48,623 nucleotides of DNA from Nitrospira sp. (GTDB lineage Bacteria; Nitrospirota; Nitrospiria; Nitrospirales; Nitrospiraceae): positions 38,212 to 86,834 of the forward strand of contig SWDP01000039.1 in the NCBI GenBank assembly GCA_005116885.1, in the 5' to 3' direction. Under the pieces are notes generated by a model that saw nothing but the letters and a program-made list of their open reading frames with translations, was not told where the DNA came from and searched no databases. Shown one piece after another: positions 6,890-15,270 of this stretch; position 1 is the stretch's first letter, and each line of letters begins with the position of its first letter. The position numbers and the translations under genes were made by a program.

Positions 6890-7216
6890 TTACCGATGTC
6901 GCTCGCCTTGGCGATCGTGCTTCTGACGTGCGACATGGCGTGAGGCGCGATTCTGTGCCGCACCGATCCTGGCTCGTTCCCTTTTCGTCATGGCACCATC
7001 GGACATTGCCCTGTCTTCCATCTTGTTCACATGTTCCTGCTGCCTGTTCAGCCTATTCGCTTCTCGCTTGTTCAGCTGCCCATTCGCAATCCCCTGATCG
7101 ATCCGCTGTTCCTGATTCATCTGCCGCTGATCGATCACAGGCGTTTCTGCTTGGGCAAAGACTATTCCACTCATCATCAACGTCATCGCACTGACCGCGA
7201 GCCACATCTTTTTCAT
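6890..7216 (-). CDS. Small periplasmic basic helical protein
   Basis: The ATG at 7216 is preceded by AAGGAGG at 5 nt spacing, a near-ideal ribosome binding site; the frame extends upstream but that start is not supported. The 108-residue product has a signal peptide (MKKMWLAVSAMTLMMSG, cut near FAQA). The mature part is charged and helical: RQMNQEQRIDQGIANGQLN, REANRLNRQQEHVNKMEDRA, then a Lys/Arg/His-rich tail. The repeated I-x-x-G-I-x-x-G-x-L/M-x-x-R-E pattern suggests two related helical hairpins (IDQGIANGQLNKREANRL and AMSDGAMTKRERARI). Similar small proteins occur in periplasms of nitrifiers and metal-reducing bacteria, but I know no function. Confidence 0.8.
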   Translation of the reverse strand: MKKMWLAVSAMTLMMSGIVFAQAETPVIDQRQMNQEQRIDQGIANGQLNKREANRLNRQQEHVNKMEDRAMSDGAMTKRERARIGAAQNRASRHVARQKHDRQGERHR

Positions 7217-7457
7217 TGATGCCTCCTTGAGGTGTAATACTGTATCCCCTGGGCTGTAACAACGGCCCAGGCCTATCTTGGAGGGCCTTGAGTTATCAAG
7301 CCGTGCCAGAACAGAGTACAGCATTATTTATCAGGCTCAATTGGGAAGATCCACGATATTCAGGATTTGAGAAGGATGGAGTGAAACACGGACCAGAGTA
7401 GGCCTCGCAGATTATACAGATCTGCCAGGATGCCCTGCCCGGAAAGAGGGGAGCTAT

Positions 7458-7916
7458 TTATTCCTTGCCACAAGCAGCTTCCCAGAGAGCATGGCTCATA
7501 CTTTCTGCTTCAACCGGAAGCCAGTTGTTCTTATCTACGTATCCATCACGGGGCATGCCGGTTCCCATACCCTGCGAGAACTCCGTGTAGGCAAGCAGCC
7601 GAACACGCTTTGCCGTGCAGTCGAATTGCTTCTGGGTCTTTGTAGACAAAAATCTGGTGGGTCCTCTCGGATTCCCTTGCATCCACTTGAAGTCAATGAG
7701 TTGCCACATCGTCGCCACATTCCCTTCTCGGCGAATGCTGTCCGGATCGATATAGACAGTCTGTAGGCTCGGCGAGAGATAGTCTCTTTCGACTGCGACC
7801 CATTCCGCATAGGCTGGGACAGTGCTCAGCAACAGGAATGTGAGCAGTAACCAGCGACCCACAACATAGGCCAGTGGCTGCGTATGGCAATGCTCGTCAG
7901 ATTTGCAACGGCTCAT
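7458..7916 (-). CDS. Surface-adhesin protein E-like secreted protein
   Basis: This is a 152-residue protein with a long n-region and a hydrophobic signal (WLLLTFLLLSTVPAYA). The mature part follows the adhesin-E-like pattern: EWVAVERD, VYIDPDSIRREG (the yvD-x-x-s-i strand), MWQLIDFK, FLSTKTQKQFDC, RVRLLAYTEFSQGMGTG, NNWLPVEAESMSHALWEAAC. The two Cys in the C-terminal half (C in QFDC and AAC) probably form the family disulfide. Many environmental bacteria carry this domain, and a host-adhesion role should not be assumed here. The start is uncertain; a shorter start nearer the hydrophobic stretch is possible. Confidence 0.78.
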   Translation of the reverse strand: MSRCKSDEHCHTQPLAYVVGRWLLLTFLLLSTVPAYAEWVAVERDYLSPSLQTVYIDPDSIRREGNVATMWQLIDFKWMQGNPRGPTRFLSTKTQKQFDCTAKRVRLLAYTEFSQGMGTGMPRDGYVDKNNWLPVEAESMSHALWEAACGKE

Positions 7917-7969
7917 CTGTGTTGCCTATGAGAGGGAGGACATTGGATCAGCCCCCTTTGACCGAAGGT

Positions 7970-8107
7970 CTAGGAGAAGGGTTTCACTGGAGCATGGGCA
8001 ACCCTACTGTCGAGGCCGAGGATCAGGCGGTGGCCCAGGAGAGAGGAAACATACTGGGCAACGCGATGGGAGTACGCGGACTCGTCAAGGACCAGAAGAA
8101 TTCGCAT
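7970..8107 (-). pseudogene. UspA (universal stress protein) 5' remnant
   Basis: From an ATG at 8107 the minus strand reads MRILLVLDESAYSHRVAQYV and SSLLGHRL, then drifts out of family sequence and stops at 7970. The complete UspA at 11470-11955 starts MRILLAVDESENSYRVVQYV. The two match closely over the first 80 bp of DNA, and weak similarity continues around CATGCTCCAGTGAAACCC. The C-terminal two thirds, including the ATP-binding Gly motif, are missing. This is a decayed duplicate. It overlaps the 3' end of the next gene by 23 bp. Confidence 0.7.
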
Positions 8108-8969
8108 TCCGGTCTTGTGTTGTCTGTCGGGTGATCGAAATGGAAACGGGGGGCGTAGTTTGGGTGGGAGGACCGCCCATCTTTCTTCCTTCTCGTATCG
8201 ACGATGGAATAAGCTGATTGTCCACCCGATGGACACAGCGTGGTTGGTTCCTACCCTCTTGATCATAATAATGATGCCACCACTTGACTGCCTGCCAAAT
8301 TGCCTCGGGGCAACTCGACCGGCTTTCCAGTCCCGGAGTCAGGTCATGGCCGAGAGCGCTGAAGATGATTTCCAGCATCGCTGACGACGGAACCCCATAT
8401 CCTTCCAACAGGGGATTGCCTGCGCGTCCAGCTCCCCACACAAAGGCCAACCAACGGACGATCAATTCCATTGCGTCGAGCGAGGTCCGCTGCTTTTGGA
8501 ACTGAATGAATGTCCGGTTGATCTCCTCCCATGTCAGCTTGTCGCCGCTCGGAATGCCGAGCAGCGCAATGTTCGGATACCGTGCACGATCACGATAGTG
8601 TTGAAGAGAACCATTCTGCAGCCCATTGGTCGAAACCGGATAGTGAAATCCACCTTGAGGCTCCAAAGAGATTTCGTACACTCGAGACAACTGTTTTGGA
8701 TGGATCAGGACGACATGTGACCAACTACTGGGCGTCATATCATGCCGGATGTGAGCTTGTGCGACTCGAAGCCGGAACGATACGGGATCCGTGCCCCCGA
8801 ACAACACAAGCCGTACTAACTCCTGAGATTTGAGCGCGTCACCAAATTGAGATGTCAGAGTCTGAGTGGCGCGCCCTAACCAGCCCAGATTGTCTTCGCC
8901 ACCTAGGCCTGGAAGGGACTGCACACCTTCCCATTCTCGATTGGTCCGTGCCGGAGCTATCGGAAGCAT
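8085..8969 (-). CDS. Uncharacterised protein, partner of PhoD-like phosphatase
   Basis: The start is well supported: AGAGGAGGAATCT precedes the ATG, 12 nt after the stop of the phosphatase gene. The 294 residues have no signal peptide or membrane segment. Residues 55-90 read LVLFGGTDPVSFRLRVAQAH and WSHVVLIHP, then EISLEPQGGFHYP and NGLQNGSLQHYRDR. Helices LDAMELIVRWLAFVWGAG and EAIWQAVKWWHHYYD follow. The SHVVLI strand recalls papain-like NlpC/YiiX folds, but I see no catalytic Cys, so I make no assignment. The last dozen residues overlap a UspA remnant in another frame, so the original C-terminus may have been replaced. Confidence 0.78.
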   Translation of the reverse strand: MLPIAPARTNREWEGVQSLPGLGGEDNLGWLGRATQTLTSQFGDALKSQELVRLVLFGGTDPVSFRLRVAQAHIRHDMTPSSWSHVVLIHPKQLSRVYEISLEPQGGFHYPVSTNGLQNGSLQHYRDRARYPNIALLGIPSGDKLTWEEINRTFIQFQKQRTSLDAMELIVRWLAFVWGAGRAGNPLLEGYGVPSSAMLEIIFSALGHDLTPGLESRSSCPEAIWQAVKWWHHYYDQEGRNQPRCVHRVDNQLIPSSIREGRKMGGPPTQTTPPVSISITRQTTQDRNANSSGP

Positions 8970-8981
8970 AGATTCCTCCTC

Positions 8982-10454
8982 TCAAAAAGGACGCAAGCGC
9001 AAAGGCCCCACTGTGATCGGTTGACGCACGTGAGCCTCTTCATGGATTGGATAATATGTCACGCCTACGTCGACGCCATGTCCTGCACGCGTGAACGATA
9101 ACAGCACCACTTGATCGCCCGGTTGGCCATACAATTCATTTGATTGATATCGTTTATCGAACACCTGCATGGCGAGAAAGTCCGGCGGTGTGTCCGGATT
9201 GGAGTGACGAGGCCATGGATCTGATTTGCCAAACAAACCTCCGAAAAACCCTCCAACCATCTTCAGCTGATCAAACCCAACCGAACTCACCAACGCGCTG
9301 GGTGATGAGATGACCTCATAGAGGGCGTCGCGCCCTGTCTTGACGTCAACACTTTTCGCGACTCGTCCCCAATGAACATCTCCCGTCAAACAGAGTATCG
9401 GTCGCCCACGATCTGGAATCGACATGAGCATGCGAATGACATCCGGATAGTCTGCATAGTTGGAAAGAGAATAATCTACCACGCTGCCTTTCAGGCTTCC
9501 CACGGGTTCATCGTAGAGCGACTGGCCTGTGGCAAAGACACCGAACAAACCTTCCTGAGACACGCGATTGCACCAAGCTTGCAGCGATTGCACCGCCTGT
9601 GGCGTCATCGATCGACTGCGATTCTCAGATCGTTGACTCCGCGAATCGGCCAAGAAAAAAGAAAGCGGGGGAATGTCCAGTATGAATGGGTCACCGAGCT
9701 GCAGAGAAGCAGGAAGCTGGAATCCGCGATACAGCATTTCAGCAGCGGTACGCCAGCGCTCCCGGCCCGCAGCAGACTGCGTGTTACCGACCACGAGGCT
9801 ATCATGTGGTGCGTTATTCCAATACTCATGATCATCTGGAATACTGATGCAGGGAGCTGAGGACAAAATTGCCTCTAAGCCACCAGGCCCTCGCCAGTTT
9901 TTCACGTAGTACCGTTCGAACCAATCGGCCAACCACGTCGTATCATCTTTGTAATCAGTGAGCGTGGGGAGGTCTAAGTACACTTGGTCTCCGAGCAACA
10001 ATGTCAGATTCGGACGAAACGTACCTTTCAGCTGGCGGATGATCGTACTGACGAGCTCACTGCGATCTTCCGGCTGATAGTAACAAGACACGAGCAGCAC
10101 GTGAAACGGCTTGCTCGAATCGGTTGGGAGCTGATTGGGTAAGGTCTGCACCTCAATTGAAGCCTGTTGCACCCCCGACTGTGCCTTCACCGTGTACACG
10201 CTCTCAGGCTGTAGGCCTGTGAATTCATATACGCCCGCGAAAGCTCGAGGTGAAGTCGATGGGACAAGGTCTGCTGAGCGCACGGAATGGAGGTCGGTAA
10301 TGGTCGTGGGCGTGATAGGCGTGCCGTTCAAAAACCACTGGATCGGTGGCGGAGTAGCCACTCCAAACACGCCAATCCAGATCTGTAAGCGATCCCCCGC
10401 AGTCTGATTCGCCGCCATAGCCGGAACCGGTCGAGGGTACAGTCTGATGTCCAT
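8982..10454 (-). CDS. PhoD-like metallophosphatase
   Basis: A 490-residue protein with GGGAGGGATCGAT before the ATG. The N-terminal 110 residues form a beta-sandwich resembling the PhoD N-domain (IQWFLNGTPI, YEFTGLQPESVYTVKAQ). The metal centre is spread over LLVSCYYQPED, LLLGDQVYLD, SIPDDHEYWNN and CLTGDVHWGR, the usual PhoD alkaline phosphatase/phosphodiesterase ligands. There is no Tat or Sec signal, unlike classical secreted PhoD, so a cytoplasmic role or unusual export is possible. The next gene begins 12 nt downstream, so the two form an operon. Substrate is unknown; phosphodiester hydrolysis is expected from the family. Confidence 0.88.
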   Translation of the reverse strand: MDIRLYPRPVPAMAANQTAGDRLQIWIGVFGVATPPPIQWFLNGTPITPTTITDLHSVRSADLVPSTSPRAFAGVYEFTGLQPESVYTVKAQSGVQQASIEVQTLPNQLPTDSSKPFHVLLVSCYYQPEDRSELVSTIIRQLKGTFRPNLTLLLGDQVYLDLPTLTDYKDDTTWLADWFERYYVKNWRGPGGLEAILSSAPCISIPDDHEYWNNAPHDSLVVGNTQSAAGRERWRTAAEMLYRGFQLPASLQLGDPFILDIPPLSFFLADSRSQRSENRSRSMTPQAVQSLQAWCNRVSQEGLFGVFATGQSLYDEPVGSLKGSVVDYSLSNYADYPDVIRMLMSIPDRGRPILCLTGDVHWGRVAKSVDVKTGRDALYEVISSPSALVSSVGFDQLKMVGGFFGGLFGKSDPWPRHSNPDTPPDFLAMQVFDKRYQSNELYGQPGDQVVLLSFTRAGHGVDVGVTYYPIHEEAHVRQPITVGPLRLRPF

Positions 10455-11037
10455 ATCGATCCCTCCCCTTCTATCGACCGACGGACTGGGCGTTCAGGAT
10501 GTGGCATGAAACGACGATAGGCTAGGCTATGGGAGGATACGTGTCAACCACTTGATCGAGAAAATTTTTGCTGTTCAGGAAAGCATCGATGCGAAAAGCA
10601 GGAGACGAGGATGAATGTAACCAGCAGGTTGCTGGCAGACTCCTCCCGGTCCCGATGATTATGTGGTGAGGATCGCTGTGGAAACCATTCGAAGACCGGC
10701 CTCGGAATCAGCGGGAAGACCTTCTGGCCATACGCTTATGTGCGGCGTATGACACCGCACATAGACCTCGGAACCATTAGCCCGCATTATTCATGACGGT
10801 TCGTCGCGAAATCGCTGAGCCGCGTCGCGAGACCAGCGCGCGGAGCCCTGAAGACTCGATGCGTACTCGTGCAGTACGTAGAGGGTCTGAGGGGCGAGCC
10901 CGCTGGCTGTAGGCTTGTCGCAGCAGCAGATCGGCAATTGCAGCAGAAGTGTTCATGAATAATGCTGGTTAGCAGGCAAGCCCCATCTTCTTCGGTGAGA
11001 CTCTTCCTGCATCTCTTGAGTATCGGGACCGCAGGAA
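10455..11037. other. Intergenic region with R2 copy b
   Basis: The first 320 bp (10455-10778) hold the upstream region of the phosphatase gene and no recognisable ORF. The rest is the R2 element listed separately and about 65 bp of tail next to the stop of the following minus-strand gene. Confidence 0.6.
10779..10970. repeat. R2 palindromic repeat, copy b
   Basis: The left end AGCCCGCATTATTCATGACG matches copy a. The right end TTCATGAATAATGCTGGTT is a diverged complement. The 192-bp interior adds GATGCGTACTCGTGCAGTAC with a CGTAC palindrome, and shares CGTCGCAGCAGC and ATTGCAGCAGAAGTG with copy a. Copies differ mainly in the middle. Confidence 0.8.
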
Positions 11038-11313
11038 TTACTCCGTCTTGGCCTTCATTTCCTTCACTTTCCCTTTGGCGCGCTCAACGGCGCCCTTCGC
11101 CTTTCCCTTGCCACGCTCCATGGCCGCACTCATTTTATTACCCTTGGCCTCTTCGACCTTGGCCTTCACTTCCCCTTTTGTTTCCTCCGTCGTCGCCTTT
11201 ATCTCGCCTGTCGCAGCCTCAGTCGTCGCCTTCATATCTCCCGCCTGCACCAGCGCCGGCATTCCAAGCAACGCTACACCCACCGCCATCACCACCATCA
11301 TCTTCATGCTCAT
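11038..11313 (-). CDS. Small secreted Lys/Ala/Glu-rich repeat protein
   Basis: This 91-residue protein has a signal peptide (MSMKMMVVMAVGVALLGMPA, cut after VQA). The mature chain is low complexity with 11-residue-like repeats: MKATTEAATGEIKATTEETK, GEVKAKVEEAKG, GKAKGAVERAKGKVKEMKAK. The pattern resembles LEA-type or apolipoprotein-like amphipathic helices. Such proteins protect against drying or coat surfaces, but the role here is inference. The first or second Met could be the start; GAGAAGAACG lies upstream. Confidence 0.75.
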   Translation of the reverse strand: MSMKMMVVMAVGVALLGMPALVQAGDMKATTEAATGEIKATTEETKGEVKAKVEEAKGNKMSAAMERGKGKAKGAVERAKGKVKEMKAKTE

Positions 11314-11469
11314 CGTTCTTCTCCTTGCGTTAGAAAATTCGCCGTGACTCGCGTACTGTTCGCTTTGAGAGTATCCTCTCCTCTCCAGATCATGTTAACA
11401 ATGCCACCCGTCGATATCCAACCAGCCTGAAACGAAGATCGAGGTGGCGGGGTTCAAACATTGCTCCTT

Positions 11470-11955
11470 TCACTCCACCACCCAGATCGCAAAGCCCTTG
11501 GCGTCACGCAAGATATGATCGGTTGTGCCGCCACCGAAGATCTGTTTGATCCGGGATATCCCCTGCCGCCCCACAACGATGGTCTCGTGCTGTCCACTTC
11601 GGGCTTCTTCGAGAATGCTTCTGGCGATATTGTCATCATGACCATACTTCACCGCCACGTGGCTCATGTCGAACCCGAATTGTGCCAGCGCCTCGCACGC
11701 CTGCATCAGGACATGGCACTCGGATTCCCGTTCCTTCCGAATCCAGGCTTCTTGATCATCGCGCAACTGCACGCTCAATTGCGCCTCGGCGACAGGATTC
11801 TCCGATCCACCATGCTCCAGCAATCCCCGCGGTATGGGCTTGAGCACATGAAAGAGCGTGACCACGACATCAAGCGTCCGGCCTAGGAGAGATCCAACAT
11901 ACTGGACAACGCGATAGGAGTTCTCGGACTCGTCGACGGCCAGGAGAATTCGCAT
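11470..11955 (-). CDS. Universal stress protein (UspA family)
   Basis: The ATG at 11955 is preceded by AAGGAGG with 5-nt spacing, so it is preferred over the frame start at 11991. The 161-residue product starts MRILLAVDESENS, the first strand and nucleotide-binding Asp of the family. Its C-terminal part has ETIVVGRQGISRIKQIFGGG followed by TTDHIL, a near match to the ATP-binding G-x2-G-x9-G-S/T motif with one extra residue. The spacing suggests an ATP-binding UspA with slightly altered loop. A truncated copy of the same gene lies at 7970-8107. Confidence 0.92.
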   Translation of the reverse strand: MRILLAVDESENSYRVVQYVGSLLGRTLDVVVTLFHVLKPIPRGLLEHGGSENPVAEAQLSVQLRDDQEAWIRKERESECHVLMQACEALAQFGFDMSHVAVKYGHDDNIARSILEEARSGQHETIVVGRQGISRIKQIFGGGTTDHILRDAKGFAIWVVE

Positions 11956-12123
11956 AACGACCTCCTTGGCAAAGTGGGACAACCGGTGCACCGGTATATA
12001 TTATCCCCCTTGAGTTCCTCGATTCCAAGAGGCTGCCAGAGCAAGTCCATGGCCCATTTACCAGGGGTTAGAAGCCTAGCTGACATCGCCTTCGTGACGA
12101 GACAAAAGGTCAGCACACTTACG

Positions 12124-12377
12124 CAGGATGCTCAAAAATGCCGTTCAGCAAGGCCGCAGCGAGCGAAGAGGCGAGGAGGTACGGACCGCACTTCGTGTAA
12201 CCGTTCGCCCATACAATGAGTCTTGGCGAACGGATAAGCCCCTTCAGTATTTCGAATATCCGAGGTGTGCCTCTCAACGTTGAACCTCTGAGCGACGCGA
12301 GAACGCCGCTGGAGGAAAAGGCGCGTCTCGGCGCGCCTGGGTTGGGCGGGTGAGAGAGCGACCTTTTCAGCATCCTG
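12124..12377. repeat. R1 palindromic repeat, copy c, expanded
   Basis: The ends are CAGGATGCTCAAAAATG (12124) and CCTTTTCAGCATCCTG (ending 12377). Inside are AGCAAGGCCGCAGCGAGCG and, on the far side, CTGAGCGACGCGAGAACGCC, as in the other copies. The centre is enlarged by about 90 bp (12183-12285), and the right arm by a stretch with GGCGCGTCTCGGCGCGCC. It ends eight bases before the stop of the next gene. Confidence 0.8.
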
Positions 12378-12384
12378 TTAGTGG

Positions 12385-13119
12385 TTAAGAAAGGATGATG
12401 GCTTGCTCGGAGTGGCCGATCGATTTGAGTGTCGTTTCCAGTGCATCGGTCATTGGCGGGGGGCCGCAGAGAAAGATCACGGTGTCAGGACCGGGCGGCG
12501 GCAGATGCACGCGCAGCATGCCCTCGGTGATACGGCCCGTGCCTTGCGACCAACCTGCGGGCGGCTGCTCCAGCACATGATAACAGTGGAAGCTTGCGTG
12601 CTCGAGTGCATCCTCCTCCCACTCCTCTCGGAAGATGATGTCGGCCTCGGCCTTGTTAGCAAAGACCAGAAACAACTCGACAGGGAGACTCTGAGCAAGA
12701 ATCCAGCGAATAATAGAAATCATCGGGGTGATGCCCGTGCCGCCGGCCACAAACCCCACCTGCTTCGCCATGCCGTCCACCCAATGGCCGCCGGAGTTCG
12801 GCCCGCTCATCAGCACGCGATCTCCAGGCCCCCGCGCATGGAGATACTTCGACACCACGCCGGTTTCGTAGCGCTTGACCGTCAAGTCGAAATATCCCGT
12901 AGCGCCAGGCATCGACGACGGCGTGTAGGGCCGTTTGACCTGTTTTCCGTCGATCGACGTATGGACATATAGAAAATCCCCTGGCAGCATGTCCAACGTG
13001 GCATCGTCAGGAAGGGCAAAGCAGAACGTCTTTGTGTCGTGGGTATCGTAATGAATCGCCGAGAGCTCGTAGGGTACGGGCGTCTTCGACTTGATGCGTG
13101 TGACGGGCTCCACACTCAT
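12385..13119 (-). CDS. Ferredoxin-NADP reductase-like flavin oxidoreductase
   Basis: A 244-residue single-chain flavin reductase of the FNR/cytochrome b5 reductase type. The FAD domain (1-110) has RPYTPSS, the R-x-Y-S/T motif that binds FAD phosphate, plus GVVSKYLHARGPGDRV. The NAD(P) domain has GFVAGGTGITPM (nucleotide loop) and IFLCGPPPMTDAL (nicotinamide end). There is no fused ferredoxin, haem or globin domain, so it probably moves electrons between NAD(P)H and a separate protein carrier. Partner unknown. The start has only a weak ribosome binding site. Confidence 0.9.
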   Translation of the reverse strand: MSVEPVTRIKSKTPVPYELSAIHYDTHDTKTFCFALPDDATLDMLPGDFLYVHTSIDGKQVKRPYTPSSMPGATGYFDLTVKRYETGVVSKYLHARGPGDRVLMSGPNSGGHWVDGMAKQVGFVAGGTGITPMISIIRWILAQSLPVELFLVFANKAEADIIFREEWEEDALEHASFHCYHVLEQPPAGWSQGTGRITEGMLRVHLPPPGPDTVIFLCGPPPMTDALETTLKSIGHSEQAIILS

Positions 13120-13179
13120 GCGTCCATCATACGAGTCTCATAGAAAGGTCGCAACTGAGAAAATGGATACGGTGGACGG

Positions 13180-13245
13180 CTAAGAATTGAGATGACAGCG
13201 GTGACAGGAGGCCCGATCTTCGATCTGAATCGAATAAAGATTCCT
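13180..13245 (-). pseudogene. Possible c-type cytochrome tail fragment
   Basis: A minus frame between TGA and TAG reads RNLYSIQIEDRASCHRCHLN. It contains CHRCH, which fits the CxxCH haem-attachment motif, three residues before the stop. There is no start codon or signal peptide, and the frame is closed upstream. It may be a relic or a chance ORF. The rest of 13120-13405 shows no gene. Confidence 0.25.
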
Positions 13246-13405
13246 TCATCCCGCACGGGGAGATCAGAAACTGGGAATGGCTCCTGACGTTGGCTCTGGC
13301 TAGTGCAGCAATGCTGTCGGCCTGCTAGAAAAACCTAACCCGCTTGGGAACAGCGTTCGCATGAGATTCAGGAACAGCACTCAGTCCGAATCGTACGTCC
13401 AGCTC

Positions 13406-14092
13406 TTAGGGAGCCGCGGTCGCTTCAAACGCTTTGACCACAAGTGTTTTCTCTTTCATTCGTTTCACCAGCCCTGCGTAACTGAGGTCGCGGATGATAC
13501 TGGTAAACTGCGCGTGGTAATTGCCGATTATGCTGGCCCCATCGATGACTACATCGTACACCAGCCAATTGCCCAGCCGGTTCGCCAATCGGAAATCAAG
13601 GAGCGTGTCCGTCTTTTGGTCGGCCAACTTCGTTTTTACTTCGGCAAACCGGTCTTCGAGTTGTTCCGACAGATAGAACACCTGCTCGCCCGTATAGTCG
13701 TCGATCCTGCCGGCGAACGTGTCTCGGAGTAATTGGACGAAGAGGCCGACAAATTCCTGCCGTTCACTATGTGTCAGCTCCGTCCAGGGAACACCCAGGG
13801 CACGTTTGGCCATCTCTTCATAGCTCACTCGATCCCTCACGACCTGCTCGATCCGTTGGCGTCGCTCCGCAGCGCGGTCAGGCTGATTCAACTCAGCATC
13901 GTCGAGAATATGAACCACTTCAGCGATCGTACCCTTCACAGCTTCTGTCGGAGTCAGCTCAGCGGCAGCCGCACCACTTCCAGTCAGCACCAATAGCGCT
14001 ACCAGGCTGGCGGTCGCAGTCCAACTCGAGCCGATACGTTGTGTGGAACCGATAGAACCCTGACTCACCACGTTGTGAAATATCTGGCCCAT
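13406..14092 (-). CDS. MlaC-like phospholipid-binding periplasmic protein
   Basis: A 228-residue MlaC/Ttg2D family protein with GAGGAGG at 8 nt spacing before the ATG. A long n-region leads to the signal core TASLVALLVLTGSGAAA. The mature part shows family features: RRQRIEQVVRDRVSYEEMAK (the D-x-x-x-M/R-A-x-x-x-L-G segment), QEFVGLFVQLLRDTFAGRI, WLVYDVVIDGASIIGNY and FTSIIRDLSYAGLVKRMKEK. MlaC shuttles phospholipids between the outer membrane MlaA complex and the inner membrane MlaFEDB. None of those partners is in the window, so it is an orphan here; it could also serve a hopanoid or toluene-tolerance-type ABC system. Confidence 0.9.
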   Translation of the reverse strand: MGQIFHNVVSQGSIGSTQRIGSSWTATASLVALLVLTGSGAAAAELTPTEAVKGTIAEVVHILDDAELNQPDRAAERRQRIEQVVRDRVSYEEMAKRALGVPWTELTHSERQEFVGLFVQLLRDTFAGRIDDYTGEQVFYLSEQLEDRFAEVKTKLADQKTDTLLDFRLANRLGNWLVYDVVIDGASIIGNYHAQFTSIIRDLSYAGLVKRMKEKTLVVKAFEATAAP

Positions 14093-14693
14093 GGGCTGGC
14101 CCTCCTCAATCTTGGCAACAAGGGAGTCTCATCTCCTCTATACATACAGCAAGACCCATGCTGGACCCGCAAACCAAGAGGGCTCGATGATTCGACAGGT
14201 AAAAGACCAACGAAGCCAGCCACATGAGTCGGTGGATCGGCACCGTCCCATGAAGAGATGATGCGCGAGCCATCGGCGCATTGGGGCAGAACGACTAAGG
14301 AAGGAACTCATATGTGACTTAATTGCCGCACTGCTTGGTGAATGAACCGGCGCCCAAACTGAGACAGCGCAAGAGGACGCGCTCAGAAAGGACTCGATGG
14401 AGCCATCCATTGCCAAGGACACCCCAAGCATCACCATGGCATTACTCCTCGCACGCGGACGAGGCAAAAATGCTCCGGACTACCTTTTCCGCCCCTAAAA
14501 CCTGGGTTGACTGCAGCACCATGAGTGTTATCAATAATCAGTAACAATAAACACTGAGATGAGTGCCCAGCGGAGGATCGGGAATGGCCTAGTAGGTACG
14601 TGACGAAACACGACATGGGGAACGCAAACGTTAGGGGTGGAGGGTTTGCACGAGGCCGGGCCTAACGCCGCCGGAGCGGCTGAAAGGAGCCCT
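14093..14693. other. Intergenic region, no gene recognised
   Basis: About 600 bp between divergent genes. Open frames exist on both strands, but none has a ribosome binding site or protein-like composition. The right end carries GAAAGGAGCCCT, the ribosome binding site of the next gene. Confidence 0.5.
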
Positions 14694-14885
14694 ATGTGGT
14701 TACTCATCATGATTCTATTAAATACAGTGCCAGGGCTCGAAAAAATCACGGTGCTGAATACGTTTACCACGTCTGAGGAATGCCAGAGTGAACGAAATCG
14801 GATAGGCTTTGAGATGGCAGCAGCCTATCCCTATGAACGTGACTTTGTTATTGCCTGTCGATTGAATCCAAAGCAGATCTCATAA
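14694..14885 (+). CDS. Small protein with hydrophobic N-terminus
   Basis: The ATG at 14694 follows GAAAGGAG at 4 nt spacing. The 63-residue product starts MWLLIMILLNTVPGLEKITV, too short a hydrophobic run for a firm signal or anchor, then FTTSEECQSERNRIGFEMAA and FVIACRLNP. Two Cys 28 residues apart could pair. Many bacteria carry small proteins of this kind (a -T-x-x-E-C- turn, an amphipathic helix, then a strand ending in C). Function unknown. Confidence 0.65.
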   Translation: MWLLIMILLNTVPGLEKITVLNTFTTSEECQSERNRIGFEMAAAYPYERDFVIACRLNPKQIS

Positions 14886-15270
14886 GAGCGATGAAGGGAG
14901 GCAGGGAGAGTCAACGTCGTCGAAGCTGAAAATGAGGATGAGTATCTACCGACATGCGACCTCATGAGGTCGCGCAAACTGCACACTCAATTGCTCAAAG
15001 GTAGGAGCAACCATGCAATCCCGCTGACAGATGAGTCGTTTAAACACAGACTCCCGACCTTTTTTTTCTTTCACAGACCTTCGTATTTCTTCGAGCTAGA
15101 TCTCTCGGCGAGACTTCAACGGACATCATGATTGGCCACCTGCTGCTCACCACATTTTGGGAACTTATCTGGTAGAATAAATTTCCCCAAGACGGAAGGT
15201 GCTATCTGGTGGTCTTCACCTATAGAAGGGTTTTAATGGTGGTCTTTTCACTTCTTTTGAGAAAGGGAGA
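14886..15270. other. Upstream region of the SmbP-like gene
   Basis: Nearly 400 bp without a gene. It is AT-richer than its surroundings, with a T-run at 15060-15068 and several TGGTGGTCTT repeats near 15207-15246 (ATCTGGTGGTCTTCACC and ATGGTGGTCTTTTCAC, 36 bp apart). These two direct repeats just upstream of the gene are candidate regulator sites. Confidence 0.4.

Noticed and set aside
14138-14467. 109-codon minus-strand ORF between MlaC and the small protein gene
   Set aside because: Low-complexity Ser/Arg/Trp composition and no ribosome binding site; looks like chance.
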